Origin: Crotophaga sulcirostris
Taxonomy: Eukaryota; Chordata; Aves; Cuculiformes; Crotophagidae
Direction: 5' to 3'
Assembly: GCA_013397455.1 (NCBI GenBank)
Contig: VYZB01000294.1
Span: 434,001-498,000, forward strand
DNA: 64,000 nt
Part shown: positions 36,049 through 48,528 of the stretch, one piece after another
Layout: each line of letters opens with the position of its first letter
Position numbering within the stretch: the first letter of the stretch is position 1
Notes under the pieces: generated by a model
What the model was told of the DNA's origin: nothing
The model's input: the letters and a program-made list of their open reading frames with translations, nothing else
Database searches by the model: none
Made by a program: the position numbers and the translations under genes

Positions 36049-39000
36049 ATAAACAATCAGTGATGCCAACTATTTGACATGAAATCCATCTTCTAGAATA
36101 CATCTGGAAGCACAAAGTTTCATCACCAGAAGAAGGAAAAAGTGATTTGTGTGTGTTCCATGCATGTATCCCATAATTAAGTTAATAAGTTAAATAGAAA
36201 TAGCGTCAAACAAGTAGAAAAATGCTAAGAGTGTCTACAGTGCTATATTACTCTCTTGACTGTATTCACAATGGCAGAATTCTCATTTATTCTCATTACA
36301 TGAGATGAGTTAATGCAATTAACAGCAATGCTGTTGTGTCATGATATCTTAAGGAATTATCAAGGCAGCTTGAAAGGAGAGGTAAGAGAGCATTTTGAGT
36401 GAAGCGATGCAGCTGCAGAAAAACAGACAAGGTTTTTAGCACACAAACACTTCCTAAGTGCTTGTAAAGAGAAACATCAACAAAATTGGGCCATTCATTT
36501 TAACCTCCAGAAAGGCTCCTGTGTCCAGAAGTTCATCTGTTTAGCTGGTTTAATGGAAGTTGTTACCTCTCCCTACAAGTTTTACTAGGTTTACTACATC
36601 TAGGTACTGAATGCAGATACTGCTGATACTGACCACAAGAATAATAAAAAATACATTTCGTTTTATGAAAGCCCCATTCTTGATATATATCTTCATTGTC
36701 AGATATGGACTGCATCATGACTCCCACCTTTTTAAAGAGAAGGAATTGAAGTAAAGAGATAATAGACTCAGGTTTCTATCTGCAATGACTCTCTCATTCA
36801 GATGATATTGTAGCAGAAGCAGGAAATACTTCACAGTAAAAATATTTCCAAACAGCAGATTATCTTTTCTGGCTGGTCATCTTTATGGATATGCATTGCT
36901 TATCGGCTCAGCTGAGAGCGCCTGCTGTGAAAAAGAGTTTATACATTATTCAGGCTTAGACGAGTGATAGAATAGATTGACCTTGTCTCCTGTGAAAAGA
37001 AGCAACTTTTTCTTTGTGGTGGCTTGTAGAAGAATAATGGCTATGATGATAATGAATAGCTTATTCATATTTCAGATGTGAAATACCAACAGCATGCTAA
37101 TTAGAGAAGGTCAGAGCCCATGGGGATACAATGTGAACCTCTTAACCTTGAAGAATGATTAAGAAACTTTTATCTTTTGTTAAGAAATTTTAGTCAGTCT
37201 TGGAATGGGCTGCTTGATGTTCTCTGCATATCATCCCCCCCCCCAGCTGCTTCCTCTCCTTGCTGGAGTGCAGCTGGACCCAAGGGCCACATGTGCTCTC
37301 AGTTGGCCTGAAAGCCCTTCAGACTGCTTAAATATTTGTGAAAATGAACCAGATCAAAGAAGGAATATCTCAGTGCCCTTGGGAAGAGAGACAATAGGAA
37401 GACCCAAGAAAGGAGTTACAGTCCTGGTGCGCTGGGCTCTGCCATTCCCAATACCTCCTTCATCCCATGTGGGGCAGAGCTGTTTGCATGGGGAAGCCCA
37501 GCCCAGAACTGGAGCCCCTTTCCTGCATGAGGAGGACAAGAAAATGTGTTATTGCAGGCAATAAACTCTCTCCTAATGAGGATGATGAGCAGGGTTGAAC
37601 TGGCACCCTTGCAGGATATAACTCTGATTTGTGACCACAAGGGCAAAAATTTTGCAATTGATTGAGAGGGAAGCCCAAAAGCCATCCAGCTCATGACAAA
37701 TAAGAGCAATGATAATTTTAAATTACTAGCGTCACCTGCTTTGATTTGGTTTTTAGCTGTGTCCCTCAAAAAAAATTTCCCTGAAATATTTCAGCATATA
37801 TTATATTTAGTGGCTTATTTAGCTATTTGCATTATAAGGTATGCAAAGGTTTGAAGAGAACTTTTATTCAAGCTTCAGAGTCTCATATCTGACTATCTAC
37901 ATAATAATTTCATATTTTCATTCTAGATCTATATCACTTTCAGTAACTGAAGCAAATCTGCTATTTTGGAATTATATGAAATCACCTGATCCAATCTCCT
38001 CAAAAAAGTGACTGGAAAAAGACCCATTGATTTTAGTAGGAGAAGCACTGAGTCCTCATAAAATGTCTCTGATGGCTTTTTTTATTTCAGTGGCTCAAAA
38101 GTGGCATGGATTTAAATTTCAAACATGGCAAACAATATATAGCACTCAGTCTTCACTCTAATAAATAAAAGAGCCAGTGTGGAAATGATTAGCATGCAAA
38201 CTCAGGACCTACAAGGTTGTGAGGGAAGAGTGACTAAGGCTTTTTTTCATTTTCCCTAGGCTATTAAAGACACTGAAGCAGGGAACCAAAATGGCTCATT
38301 AAATGGTACTGGACGTGGGAGACAGCAGCAGGAGAAGGAGGCACTGCTTTTCTGAAGGAGTGGAAGGAACCAGGGAGGTACACATTTCCCACCTTCTTTA
38401 TGTCTCCTGTCACTAAATCAGGTGGGAGAGTGACTGGTGGGTGGATTATGATGGGAGTAAGAACTCGTTAATTCCAGCAATAAGTGAAATAAGTTACCTG
38501 TTGGGTGCAGAAAGTGCAGAGGTTAATTAAAATTGTAATTGCCGTAGCCTTAGCAAAGGGGTCACAGCTTTCAATTCCTTGTGTGGCTGCAGGCTGGTTG
38601 TTTATGTCCCTGCTATTACCCTGTGTGAACAGCAAACAGAAATGCCTGAGACCAGTAGGCCCAGTCAGGTAATCTCCTGTACAGAGACAAGCTGACTTCT
38701 TAAAGCAAGATCTGAAGAAAATTGGTTTCTGACCCACTGTAAAAGGATCGTCATAAAGGGAATAGAGGGGAGCCAGGTCAGCTGGCAAACATGGTCTTTG
38801 CAGCAGGCTGTCTGCTCTAGTGTGTACCAAATTGTTTCTCCTTTCTCTGTAGATTGGTCCTGGACAGAAGGAAGAGGAATGGGGCAAGAGACAAAGGTAA
38901 GAATGCCAGAAGCAGTGCTCCCTGGCTGTTTCTCCCTCGACTGGAAGATCTTTGGGCCCTATAGCTGTTAATGAGTTAATGTTGCCCTACACAGACTTAG

Positions 39001-41234
39001 TTTTCACAGGATCCATTGCTTCCTCCTCCCCACACTTACAATGACACAACTGAAAATCGAGGATCATGATGGCACAGTCCTGGTTTCAGCCTTGAGTATT
39101 AAAACCAATGTCTGTGAAAGCCATCACTGACAAGGCACCATCACTTGGAGATGTAGTGATGGGAAAGATGTAGAGAAATTTCGGTCAATCCTGGGTAATA
39201 AGTGGGGAATATTTCACTACATGAGCTCTTCTTCTCTCTCACCTACTAGACATTGAGCTGTCTCTTACCACCTGGATCTTGAACAAGATTAGCCTGGTCC
39301 TAGGTCTGACCTTCTCAGAAATGAGAATGGTTGCAGGAAGAAAACAAACTTCATTGCCACGGAGGTTATTTATCCATATTGGCAGTATTTTTGGCAGAGT
39401 TAAGTGAAGAAGTTCAGGTTTTTCCTTTCAGCAGAAAGGAAAAAAACCTAAAACTTAAAATGTTGAGGGCCATTCAGAAAGGACAAAAGGGCATTTAAGA
39501 AAAATGGGAAGCTTTTTGAACTGCAATTTCAAAGTGTTCTGAGACAGGCGTAGAGGTTGTTATGTTTTGTTACTTGTGGGTGGAAAAAAACCCAAGAGGA
39601 TCCACATATTCAACATTGATTTTCGCTTGAAGAGTACAAGGTAAGGCACAAAAATTTAGTCAAAAAAAGAAAATCTATCATGCACAAAGAATAGTAGTGA
39701 ACGACTGTGTTTGAATGTAAGGGTGTATGTAGGAACAAAAGAAATGAAGGAAACTTTTTTTTATAAATTTGAAGTTTGGATGCAAGTGGCAAAACATATT
39801 AACCTGTAGGATGAATATAAGCTGAAGTGTGATTTTTTATTAAATCCTGCTGTATGTCAAAACATAAATTATTCCACTACTGCTAAACACAAAAGACATC
39901 CAGTAAACCAATACTTATTATTTATTGCTCCTCCATAAACATAACTATCCTTAAGTGGTGAAATTTGATAACAACTTCAACCTTTGTTACTGGCATACTA
40001 TAATTATATTTTGGTTGTAATTCATTTACTGGCCATCTGGTAATGAAAGATGTTATTTCCAGCAAAATGAAAAGCTCCTTGATTTGATAGAATGTTTTAG
40101 AGTAAAATGTTCCTCCCACAATAGATTGTGAACCTTCCTGAGAGTCAAGTTTTGCCACACGGAACAGTTACTTAGACACCTAAGGGCATGAAGTATAATC
40201 ATGGGACCCAGTTTCTCCTTGTGAAAGATCCTTGGTCTCTACTGCATCCTAAGGAGCAGAAAAAAAAAATCTATACACAGCCTATATTTGTTGTGCAGAT
40301 GTTATGGTATTAGCAACAGGTCATTTACAGCCCCCAGGTGAATGTCAAAGCTTTTGTTTTCATGCAGTGAGCACTCGACATCAGTGGAGCTGCCAAAAGC
40401 AATATGCAAGGAGCTGGGAACGTCACTGACACTCAGCGAATGCCAACACCAGGATCAATACCCACGCGGCAGCTTTTGTGGCTCTGTGCTTGCATTACAC
40501 CTTCTTTCTATGACTTTCCTTTGCTGTAGACAGAAGTAGAGAAAAGCATATTGGTTTTGCAAGTCATATCTCAAAAGCTTTCTCCCTGGAGCAACAAAAT
40601 GAGTCAATCAATATGTTGCTTTTCCCTTGCCTGATGAATGCTGACTCTTCAATATTTAATAGGCTCCTGGCAGTTGTGCATCTGGTGCCCTTAGCCAAGC
40701 TCTTTTCCCCTCCTGGTGTCTCTCATGTCATGAGATGGCATCCACTGGCTGGTGGGAGGTCAATTCCCTTTTGGCAAAACTCTCTTTTGCTGCCTGCTTT
40801 GGGTTCACCTGTGCCTCTCGTTTCCCTGCAACCCTCTCTGCTGCCAGATGAAGGGTATCAGGCTGTTCAAATGTGACCTTTCCTCACCATGTCGTGCAGA
40901 AAATTCCTTAACTGTTTCACAAGGCTGAAACTCCAGCCATAGTCCCCCTGTTCCAGCTTCAGCAGCCTAACCTCCTTCAGACATAATTACTCCCAAGCCA
41001 CAGATATTCTATGAACAAATAGAAAGAAAACAGAGGTGTGGACAGAGCGGAGATTCTTGAGGCCAATGTCTCATGCAACTTCCATACCAGTACAGTCAGT
41101 GGGAAAAATCCTATTGCAATAAGTGACTATGGATCAGGTCTTATGTGTTTGAAGGAAGCAAAATACATTTTATGTGATCTTAGTAAATTTCTCAAGGACC
41201 TAGGCCGAATTGTCCCTGTAGTATTTTAGTAATA

Positions 41235-41337
41235 GATATATAACATATTTCTCAGAAAGAAATATAAAAGAAAGAAAAAAATATGGAAGAAAGAATATAT
41301 AACATAATTCTAACATATAACATATTTCTTGGAAAGG
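41235..41337. repeat. Irregular tandem repeat of an ATATAACATA motif
   Basis: TATAACATATTTCTCAGAAAG (about 41239-41259) recurs as ATATAACATATTTCTTGGAA (41315-41334), with a partial copy ATATATAACATAATTC (41295-41310). Purine-rich AAAGAAAG sequence lies between. This looks like a local duplication. Confidence 0.75.
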
Positions 41338-41926
41338 TTTGCTATCAATGCTGGAACATATACCAATTAGCTGTGGAATTTGATCACCATATATACACAT
41401 TTATAAGAAAGATTTATGACATGTGTAGGAATTCCCTTAAAGAAATCATGTGCAAAAATCTCATGTTACTCTGAAGTGAAAAGCATAAAAGCTACAGAAT
41501 ATGTATACGTGCTCCTGACGTGTTTAGTTTTACAGAAATCAATGCAGTTACTGTAGGTTTGTGGCATTGTGACTTAACAAAATTCAATGCATGTAGCTTA
41601 TACAGACTGTGAAATTTTCTGGAATACTTCAGAGCATAAGATGTTATCTCTGCTACATGGAAAATATATGCTTAAAAACTGTTTTTCTAGTGAGCCACAC
41701 ATCTAACAGAGAAAACAAGCTACCTGTCCACTTAGAAATAGATGCTAACCTGAGAGTCATTAGTTATCATAAACCTCTACTCAGCGAGAAGATTGGATGT
41801 GTTTGACATGGATTTATTGCCATGGATGAGATCTCAGCCAGAGCATCAGTGGAGTTCAGGGAACAGATGGTTCTCAAAGGAGCTTTCCCCGAGAAAGCAG
41901 TACATATAAGTAAACAGTGCCTATGT

Positions 41927-41964
41927 GTGTATATATGTTTATATACACATACACACACACACAT
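41927..41964. repeat. TG/TA/CA microsatellite
   Basis: GTGTGTATATATG, TTTATATACACATAC and then (AC)n run together into a short variable dinucleotide tract. Confidence 0.85.
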
Positions 41965-42676
41965 TTATTTTATTTATTGTTGCTCTTTTTTATCACTTAT
42001 GAGTCTTTGAATTTTAACTAAACTGTGGACTAACAGTTTGGTGGATGAAACATACTTATGCAATCACAATAAAATTTTGCTTTTTTCTTGTTCCCAAAGT
42101 GGTCTGATACAGCAACATTATTCATCAATTTTCCCCTCATTCTGGTAGCAAAGAGAAACTGCTTTTGATCTGCTTAACTTTGCATTTCTTTTCTGGCCCA
42201 TTGTTCACATGTAATTCCTCCAATCTGGTGCCTGGCTGATAGTTACACCATCCCTCACATTGATATGCTTGGGTTTTCTCATGCCTATTTTACTCTAACC
42301 ACGATGACAACAGCCTCTCTTGGTCTCTGCCACTTCCATTTGGAATAATTTTCCCACAAATGTTCCAAATCTAAAGTGCTGACACCTAATGTTTTAAGAA
42401 CATCAACTTCCGCGTCTATTTTCTTTAATATTACCTGTAATGGTATTCATCCTGATTTATTGCTGCCTTAAGTTTTAAGCAACTATTTAGGATATTTCCT
42501 CTGTAGCTTATAAAAGCAATCCCATGCTTTAGCATGTGCCCATTTTATGCTGATTTTATCTGCTGATATAAGATCTATTTTTAAGCCAATAGCTTTTAGT
42601 GCCATTAAAAAGGCATTAATGTCATGTGCTGGCTCTTCAGCTCCTCAAACTTTGTTGTGTTCAGTGTGGACTTATT

Positions 42677-43212
42677 ATCACAGTATCATAGTATTACAAG
42701 GTTGGAAAGGACCTTTGAAATCATCAAGTCCAACCTATAACCCAACACCAACACAAACCCATCACCTAAACCATGGCACTGAGTGCTTCAGCCAATCTCC
42801 CCTTAAACACCTCCAGGGATGGCGACTCCACCACCTCCCTGGGCAGCACATTCCAATGTCCAATCACCCTTTCAGTGAAGAACTTTTTCCTAATATCAAG
42901 CCTAAACCTCCCCTGATGAAGCTTGAGACCACGTCCTTTTGTTCTGTCACTGGTCGCCTGGCAGAAGAGACCAACCCCTGCCTGACTACAACCTCCTTTT
43001 AGGTAGCTGTAGAGAGCAATAAGGTCTCCCCTGAGCCTCCTCCAGGTTAAACAGCCCCAGGTCCCTCAGTCGCTCCTCACAGGGCTTGTGCTCCAGCCCC
43101 TTCACCATCTTCGTTGCTCTCCTCTGGACACACTCCAGTATCTTGACATCTTTCTCAAACTGAGGGGCCCAGAACTGCACACAGTACTCAAGATGTGGTG
43201 ACCACTTGCTGC
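42677..43212 (-). mobile_element. CR1 LINE 3' fragment, longest copy in the window
   Basis: The tail (TCACAGTATCATAGTATTAC, from about 42679) leads into AAGGTTGGAAAGGACCTTTG, the 3' UTR and then about 400 bp of ORF2. A minus frame reading up from 42986 still shows [18 protein letters not shown] and [20 protein letters not shown], diagnostic of the C-terminal region of the CR1 reverse transcriptase protein. The frame is interrupted downstream, so no functional protein is made. Similarity stops abruptly near 43212, a 5' truncation. It is the same subfamily as 59300-59545 (shared ATAGGTTGGA and CCATGGTTT blocks), inserted in the opposite orientation. Confidence 0.95.
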
Positions 43213-46200
43213 GGTCAGCCTTTGCTTCTCCACTGGATGAAGCACTTTTGCTTCTAACTATTTGAACTTTCCCTGTCTGAACTTTGATATTCACTGTACA
43301 ATTTTATTTTCAGCAGGGTGAAGTCCTTCAGTCACGTGCAATACTCAGGGGAAAACACCTAACAGGAGAATTGTGCAGAAGTTACAAATTAAGCTTTATT
43401 CAAGACAGACTTTTCTAGTCGCAGGATTTTTTGGCAAACCTTGAAACTTTTTCATCCATGTATTGTCCCTACAGAACATTACAAAAACAACCTACAGTTG
43501 GGTGCTTGCTCTCAAAGACGTTATCTCCTCTGAATAACCCCCATCCATATCAGACTGACTGCAGTCTTGTGGAATGCGGAGCCATTGCCTAGTCTGTTCC
43601 CTCTAGCTCTCAGCTATGGTACAGCTGATAAACACCATTTCAGCTGAAACTGAGACATCTGGAGACAGATTATGCAATTCATAGTACTGTGCCTGAATAA
43701 TGCTCACCAAATATTCTTGGTGCTCTTTACATCATTTGTACGCTGCCCTGGCATTACTTCAAGGCATGAGTGAGTTGAAAGAGTCAGATGAGTTTTCAAA
43801 TACCTGAGCAGCAGCCCAGGATAGTGCATATCCCCAAACTCCATGCCTAGATACAGTTCAGGCACACCATTGCTCTTTACATTGCTCATGAGCCACATCC
43901 AAGAGCTCAGATTAAATTATTACTTTATTATTTGCTTCTAGTCAATTGTTTCTATAATGTGGGAACAAGCTATAAGGAATTATATGATTATTGGGGTCTA
44001 GTTGTAAATAAAAGTAATGAGGGGCTGGTTTAACTACAGAAAATAAGACTTTTATACACTTTTCTTACTAACAGAGAACTGAGGAGCTCTTTTGGTCTCT
44101 TTAATGCTACTACTTCAAATGGAAGTGAAGAGTTTAGTGTTGTTTAGTGCCTGCCTGATGACTTTTCAAGGTATAGTGCAGGTTACAGTTAAAGAAAATC
44201 AGAAGATATTTCCACATTTTACTGGATTTCTTCTTTATTAAATATCCATTCTTGTACCCAACTAGGCCTTTAAAGTCGCACCATAAAAGACAATTTCTTC
44301 AACAGAAGAGCTGCCTAAGGCCAGCATGAGCTGCCCTTTCCAAGTCTGACTGGTCTATGGAGAGCTTGATACCAAGAGCAAATGAGGTTAGAGAAGCAGG
44401 TGTGTTCTCTGGCTGCGCAGTGCTGGAAAGGTTGAGGATGGATGGGCAGCTTGGGTGAGACATCTCCATCTTAGGACAAATGAAGGAATAGATCTCATAT
44501 TACATGGGTGGCTGGTGTGGTGCCCCCAGGAAACATTTTCTTTTCTCCAGGAAATGTGTTTGTAATCACAGGTTCCCTCATTTTTCTTTTCTTTGTGAGT
44601 TTTGGACCTAACATTTATTTTGCATATATTTTACTTAAATGATATGTCAATATAGAGGAGATAAGAACACTTTATACTTGTTTGTACCTTGTCCATATTG
44701 GGAGAGGATGAGAGAGACGTGTTGTGGTGTCAGTGGTATTTCAGTTTGTTTTTCAGTCAACATGAATTATATATACAGGTTTGCAGAAAGCACAATGAAA
44801 AAAAATCTTTTGAGGGAATTGTTACAAAATATTGCAACAGTTAGTTGAAACTCTTAATGGGAAAAAATATAGTTGCACCATATTATTATTATTTGCCAAA
44901 GAAAAGTGAAAAAGAGTCATTTGTGCCTCACAAACTGTTACAGAAGTAGTGCTACATTTTCTTTTCCCATCTATTACTGTCTACACCATTCCAACCTTAT
45001 GGTAAATCAAAATCAAAACCTGATCCTGTGGAAAAAGGATGTGGTGGTGAGTAGAATTAAAAAAAAAGCTTTCCTTACTTTCCTTGAGATTGTGTATGGT
45101 CAGATTGGCATGGTGTGGCTCAGCAGTATGGTCAGACCTGCTGACATCCAAGCAGTCCTCATCATGACATTGACACGGTATTGACCACAGATATGCCTCC
45201 TCTATGAAAGAGAAGATGCTGAGAGAAAAACAAGTTACATCAAACTCCTGCTCATCATCCTCAAAACCTATTTCAAAGACAACGTTTCCACCTGGAGGGC
45301 TGAGAGCTTGCCCCTCTGAAGGGCAGCTCTGTGAGCCACTCCTGCCTGTCCCAGCTCAGGCTGGCTGATACCCTGCCCCTCCACACACCTGTGTGTGCCC
45401 AGGGAGTGTCTCGGCCTGAGACCTGGGGGAATATCCTCCATTCTCACTGGCTCTGACTCACCTGGGTTCAGGCCAGACGGGTTCTCAGGTGCAGACAATT
45501 CTCCCCATGGGACCAGACAGGCAACATCATATTCGTTTAATTTTGACTATAACTCAGACCTCTGGGCTGTTTGCATTATCTCTCTATGCTGTCAAAACTC
45601 AATTAATCTTTTCCCAAAAGTCTCAAGGCTATATTTTTCAATATCTTTCCAAGCCTACTTGCACTGTCTGCTGCATTTATTCTCCTGTAAAAATGAGTGA
45701 CCTGTATGTTAAAAACAGTTGAGCAACCATTCTCACAAACAGCAATTACTTGTTTTTTGGAGTCATCTACCATGGCAGCTAGGACTGATCTTAGCTGTGT
45801 TGCCTTGGCAGAGGTGGCAGTAAGATTACAAAGCTGAGCTACTGGGATTCCTTTGCTCACTGTTTTGCACATATGACTGGATCATATATATTACATATAC
45901 AGTACATGTAGGACATACTATATATATCATATACAGTACATCCTGCATCTCTCATGTGCTGCATTGCCGATGCCCAGTGAGTCCCACACCATAGTTCTGT
46001 GCAGGTCACAGCTTTCTGCATTTCCCTCATCTTTGATATTAGGGTGACACTATTTGCTTGATGCAAATGGGAAATGCATCTCTTCTCAGCATAGATAATA
46101 AGATGGAACTTCTTGAAAATAGAGAATTTCCCACAACAATCACTTTATAATGGCCATAAAGGTGTCACTTGGGTCACACAGCTACCAATTTGCAACTGTC

Positions 46201-47640
46201 TTTATCATATTAGTATTCATGGAGCCAGATTAATTTGGTTCTTTGGCAATTTCTTGACAGTTTGAAAAGAATATCCCACTGTGCAAGGAGAGATTTTGCA
46301 TAGGTGCTGACACACAGGGAATATCTTTTTTTTAATCTTGCTACCTACAGATCATTAAGGGCTTTGGTGCTCAGGCTGTGACAACTGGGAAATGTGGAAG
46401 TTGGTTTGTAATTAAAAGTCCCTTTTTATTTCCAAGCAGTGTCACGCGTCAAGCCCTGAATAATCACTAACAATTTTTTGGGGGTATTGTTTCTATTAGA
46501 AAGAAAATTTCTCCCAGGTTATCAGCACTCTGCTATCACCTCTTTCTTCCTGTGATACTGCAAACCTGTGTTTCTGCTACTGATGTCACTCCAGCAGGAA
46601 TGAATGATGTGCCCCAGAAAGCTGGAAATGTTTCCCAGGTCTATTAGAAAGGGAGAAAGTATCACACTTTACCTATCTATGTGAAGCTGTCAATAGCCAT
46701 CAGCAGGCTATAGAAAGAAATTCATAACCAGTATCAGTGTGGGAAAAGCAGTCAATGCAGAGATTTTTACATTTAATATACTATCATTTGCTTCAGTTGA
46801 AGTAATGATTTTTGTAAGCTCAGATAAAAGTGAATTCCATCCTCTGCTATGTCATGGTCTTTTTTCACTGCAAGGAAGCTTTTTCTACAGCAGTTTATCT
46901 GTGGTTTAAATAATTTTCCCATATGATAGACATATAATAATTTCTACTATGAACATGTGGATGGCAATGCGACCAGCATTCCTGCAAATCCATCCAAGAG
47001 CTGCTCTCAGCCTGGCAGAACATTCTCAAAAGCTCTGAGTGCTTATTGACTTAGAGGGAAAGCATTTGACCCTGAGATGATCCTTGGGTGGACATTTTGT
47101 ATCCACGTGGCAAAGCATCATAGTGCTTTTGATAGGTTAGAAGAGAGATTTCCCACACTGTGGATATTCCAAGGTCTGCCACTGTTGGCAAACAACTTAT
47201 TTATTAACAAAACACTGTTTTTCAGGATAACATCCAGCACTCTGACCTTTCTCTCTCTATATAATACAGTCATTTTTCATCTCCTTTTCTTCTTGCCAAA
47301 TTGAAGATAATATTGTGGATTTTCTAACACTGTGTAAAAAAAAAACTAGCACAACAGACATTGCAGCTGAGGCCTTCAGGAACATAAAGGCATCTTCTGG
47401 ATAAATAAACCAAAAATAACAGACAATTCACAAGATGACTCTAGAGGCAATTGGAATCTAAAACTGCAGAGAAATGCGGAGGGGAGGGGTTGGGGGGGGA
47501 CACACTATGAAAATAGCCAGTAGCCTTTTTTATTCATACCATTCTTGTGTCTGATGTGAACTTCCCATAAATGGAGGCGTGTGATAAGCTGGCACCAAGG
47601 ATAATTTTTCCTACAAAGCAGAAATCCAACAGTTTTCATG
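43213..47640. other. Unique DNA, no convincing gene
   Basis: No transposon was recognised. AAGCTTTATTCAAGACAG near 43391 contains an antisense AATAAA. 45280-45500 is GC-richer, with overlapping frames on both strands. 45603-45872 (minus) is an 89-codon frame of protein-like composition but no known domain. A short duplicated motif lies at 45895-45943. Confidence 0.5.
45893..45945. repeat. Direct repeat of CATATACAGTACAT
   Basis: CATATACAGTACAT occurs twice about 35 bp apart (near 45895 and 45930), embedded in ATATAT-rich sequence. It is a small local duplication. Confidence 0.75.
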
Positions 47641-47861
47641 TACCACCAACTAAATCATCCCTATGGAGGGCTGTTGCAGACTAGATCTTTTTTCCTCCTT
47701 TTTCTTTCCTTGTTTTTCTCCCCAGCCTCTCTCTTGCATGTGCACAAAGATACGCACTGCCAGCCCAGTCCCTGGCGCAGGGACCGACCAGACCCAGCTG
47801 CTCTTAGACACAGGCACATCTCACAGCTTGGGATCTGGGCTTTACCCCTGCCAAGAATTCC

Positions 47862-48437
47862 TTGAGGCTGATTGTAAGTGTTGCCGACCCACGTGGCATG
47901 AAAAACCCAGTAATGTCTGAGAGCACATTAACCTTTTGTCGAGAGGGACGAGGAGGCCCTGCCAAGTGCCTATTGAGTTACAGGCATGTGCCATCTTCTG
48001 TTGCAGTCCCACTGCTGTTGAGCGGGCAGGACAAAGCCAGATCCAAAGAGCAGTTGTTGTGGAGCTGGGCTGCGGATGCTCTGATGGAGGTGGCTGTGAT
48101 GACAGATGGAAAAGGGGGAAGCACATTTTCCAGATGTATCCCAGTCTTCCTACATCTTTGCTTTTTCCACCTCGTAGCACTCTCCGTTGATTTTCCAACT
48201 GCAGTCAGTCCAGAATTAGTAAAAGATAAGGAATCTCTTCTGTTAGAGTTACTCCAGAAACAGAGCAGGGTTTCAGAGGTAGGTTTGAAAGCTTGTTTTA
48301 GACTGAACTGGCATTTCCTAAGTAAAGCTATCTGCAAACCTTTTCTCCTGTGTGCATACAGGCCACTGACAACACCAGTCTCTGTCCTGCTGGAAAACTG
48401 CTCTGCCCTCCTCCTAGAAGGGCAGAAAGGCGTGTGA
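47862..48437 (+). other. Longest open frame in the window, no recognised function
   Basis: The frame is 191 codons long in a GC-richer patch. It has no signal peptide, membrane segment or domain that I recognise across its length. Its composition (many Ser, Leu, Cys and Ala) changes along the frame rather than looking like one protein. Frames on the other strand and in other phases overlap it (47842-48337). A single frame of this length is roughly what chance gives in 64 kb scanned in six frames. I therefore do not call a gene for the whole frame, but a short segment inside it is exon-like and is listed separately. Confidence 0.2.
48205..48278 (+). other. Candidate 74-bp internal coding exon
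   Basis: A pyrimidine-containing tract ending TTGATTTTCCAACTGCAG (to 48204) is followed by 74 bp open in frame and then a near-consensus donor, CAGAG|GTAGGT, at 48279. The peptide SPELVKDKESLLLELLQKQS continues with RVSE. It is charged and heptad-like, as in a short coiled coil, and differs from the flanking translation. The exon would enter with two bases of a split codon and leave on a codon boundary. I cannot name the protein, and no partner exon was identified in the window. Chance assembly of splice-like signals is the main alternative. Confidence 0.3.
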
Positions 48438-48451
48438 AAACCACATTTATT

Positions 48452-48486
48452 ACATAAAATAAAGATAAAATAAATAAAATACGATA
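48452..48486. repeat. AAATA-rich low-complexity run
   Basis: ACATAAAATAAAGATAAAAT and AAATAAAATACGATA directly precede the N run and may have caused the assembly break. Confidence 0.8.
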
Positions 48487-48528
48487 NNNNNNNNNNNNNN
48501 NNNNNNNNNNNNNNNNNNNNNNNNNNNN
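48487..48528. other. Assembly gap (42 N)
   Basis: A run of 42 N bases lies between AATA-rich and GAAAGAAGAA-rich low-complexity sequence. The odd length suggests an estimated rather than default gap size. Simple repeat sequence is probably missing or collapsed here. Confidence 0.98.

Larger units (their letters stand above)
31859..42676. other. Unique DNA, no convincing gene
   Basis: About 10.8 kb without a recognised transposon. It contains an AP-1-like TGAGTCA with clustered CpG sites at about 35050-35080, a 10-bp hairpin at 36025-36048, and a minus frame of 139 codons at 38468-38887 with no known domain. It also has an irregular repeat at 41235-41337, a (CA)n run at about 41945-41963, and an AATAAA at about 37559. 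Overlapping frames at 37205-37769 on both strands are not gene-like. Confidence 0.5.

Noticed and set aside
37205..37769. Overlapping open frames on both strands near an AATAAA
   Set aside because: Opposed frames in a slightly GC-richer patch are expected by chance. No domain or promoter was seen.
38468..38887. 139-codon open frame on the minus strand with several Cys residues
   Set aside because: It shows no recognisable domain or splice context, and its length is compatible with chance.
42547..43002. 151-codon plus-strand open frame
   Set aside because: It is the antisense shadow of the minus-strand CR1 copy.
47663..47920. Peptide LLLDTGTSHS resembling an aspartic protease active site
   Set aside because: The strand and turn that normally precede the DTG in retroviral proteases are missing, and the rest of the frame is Cys/Pro/Ser-rich without protease features. 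Probably chance.
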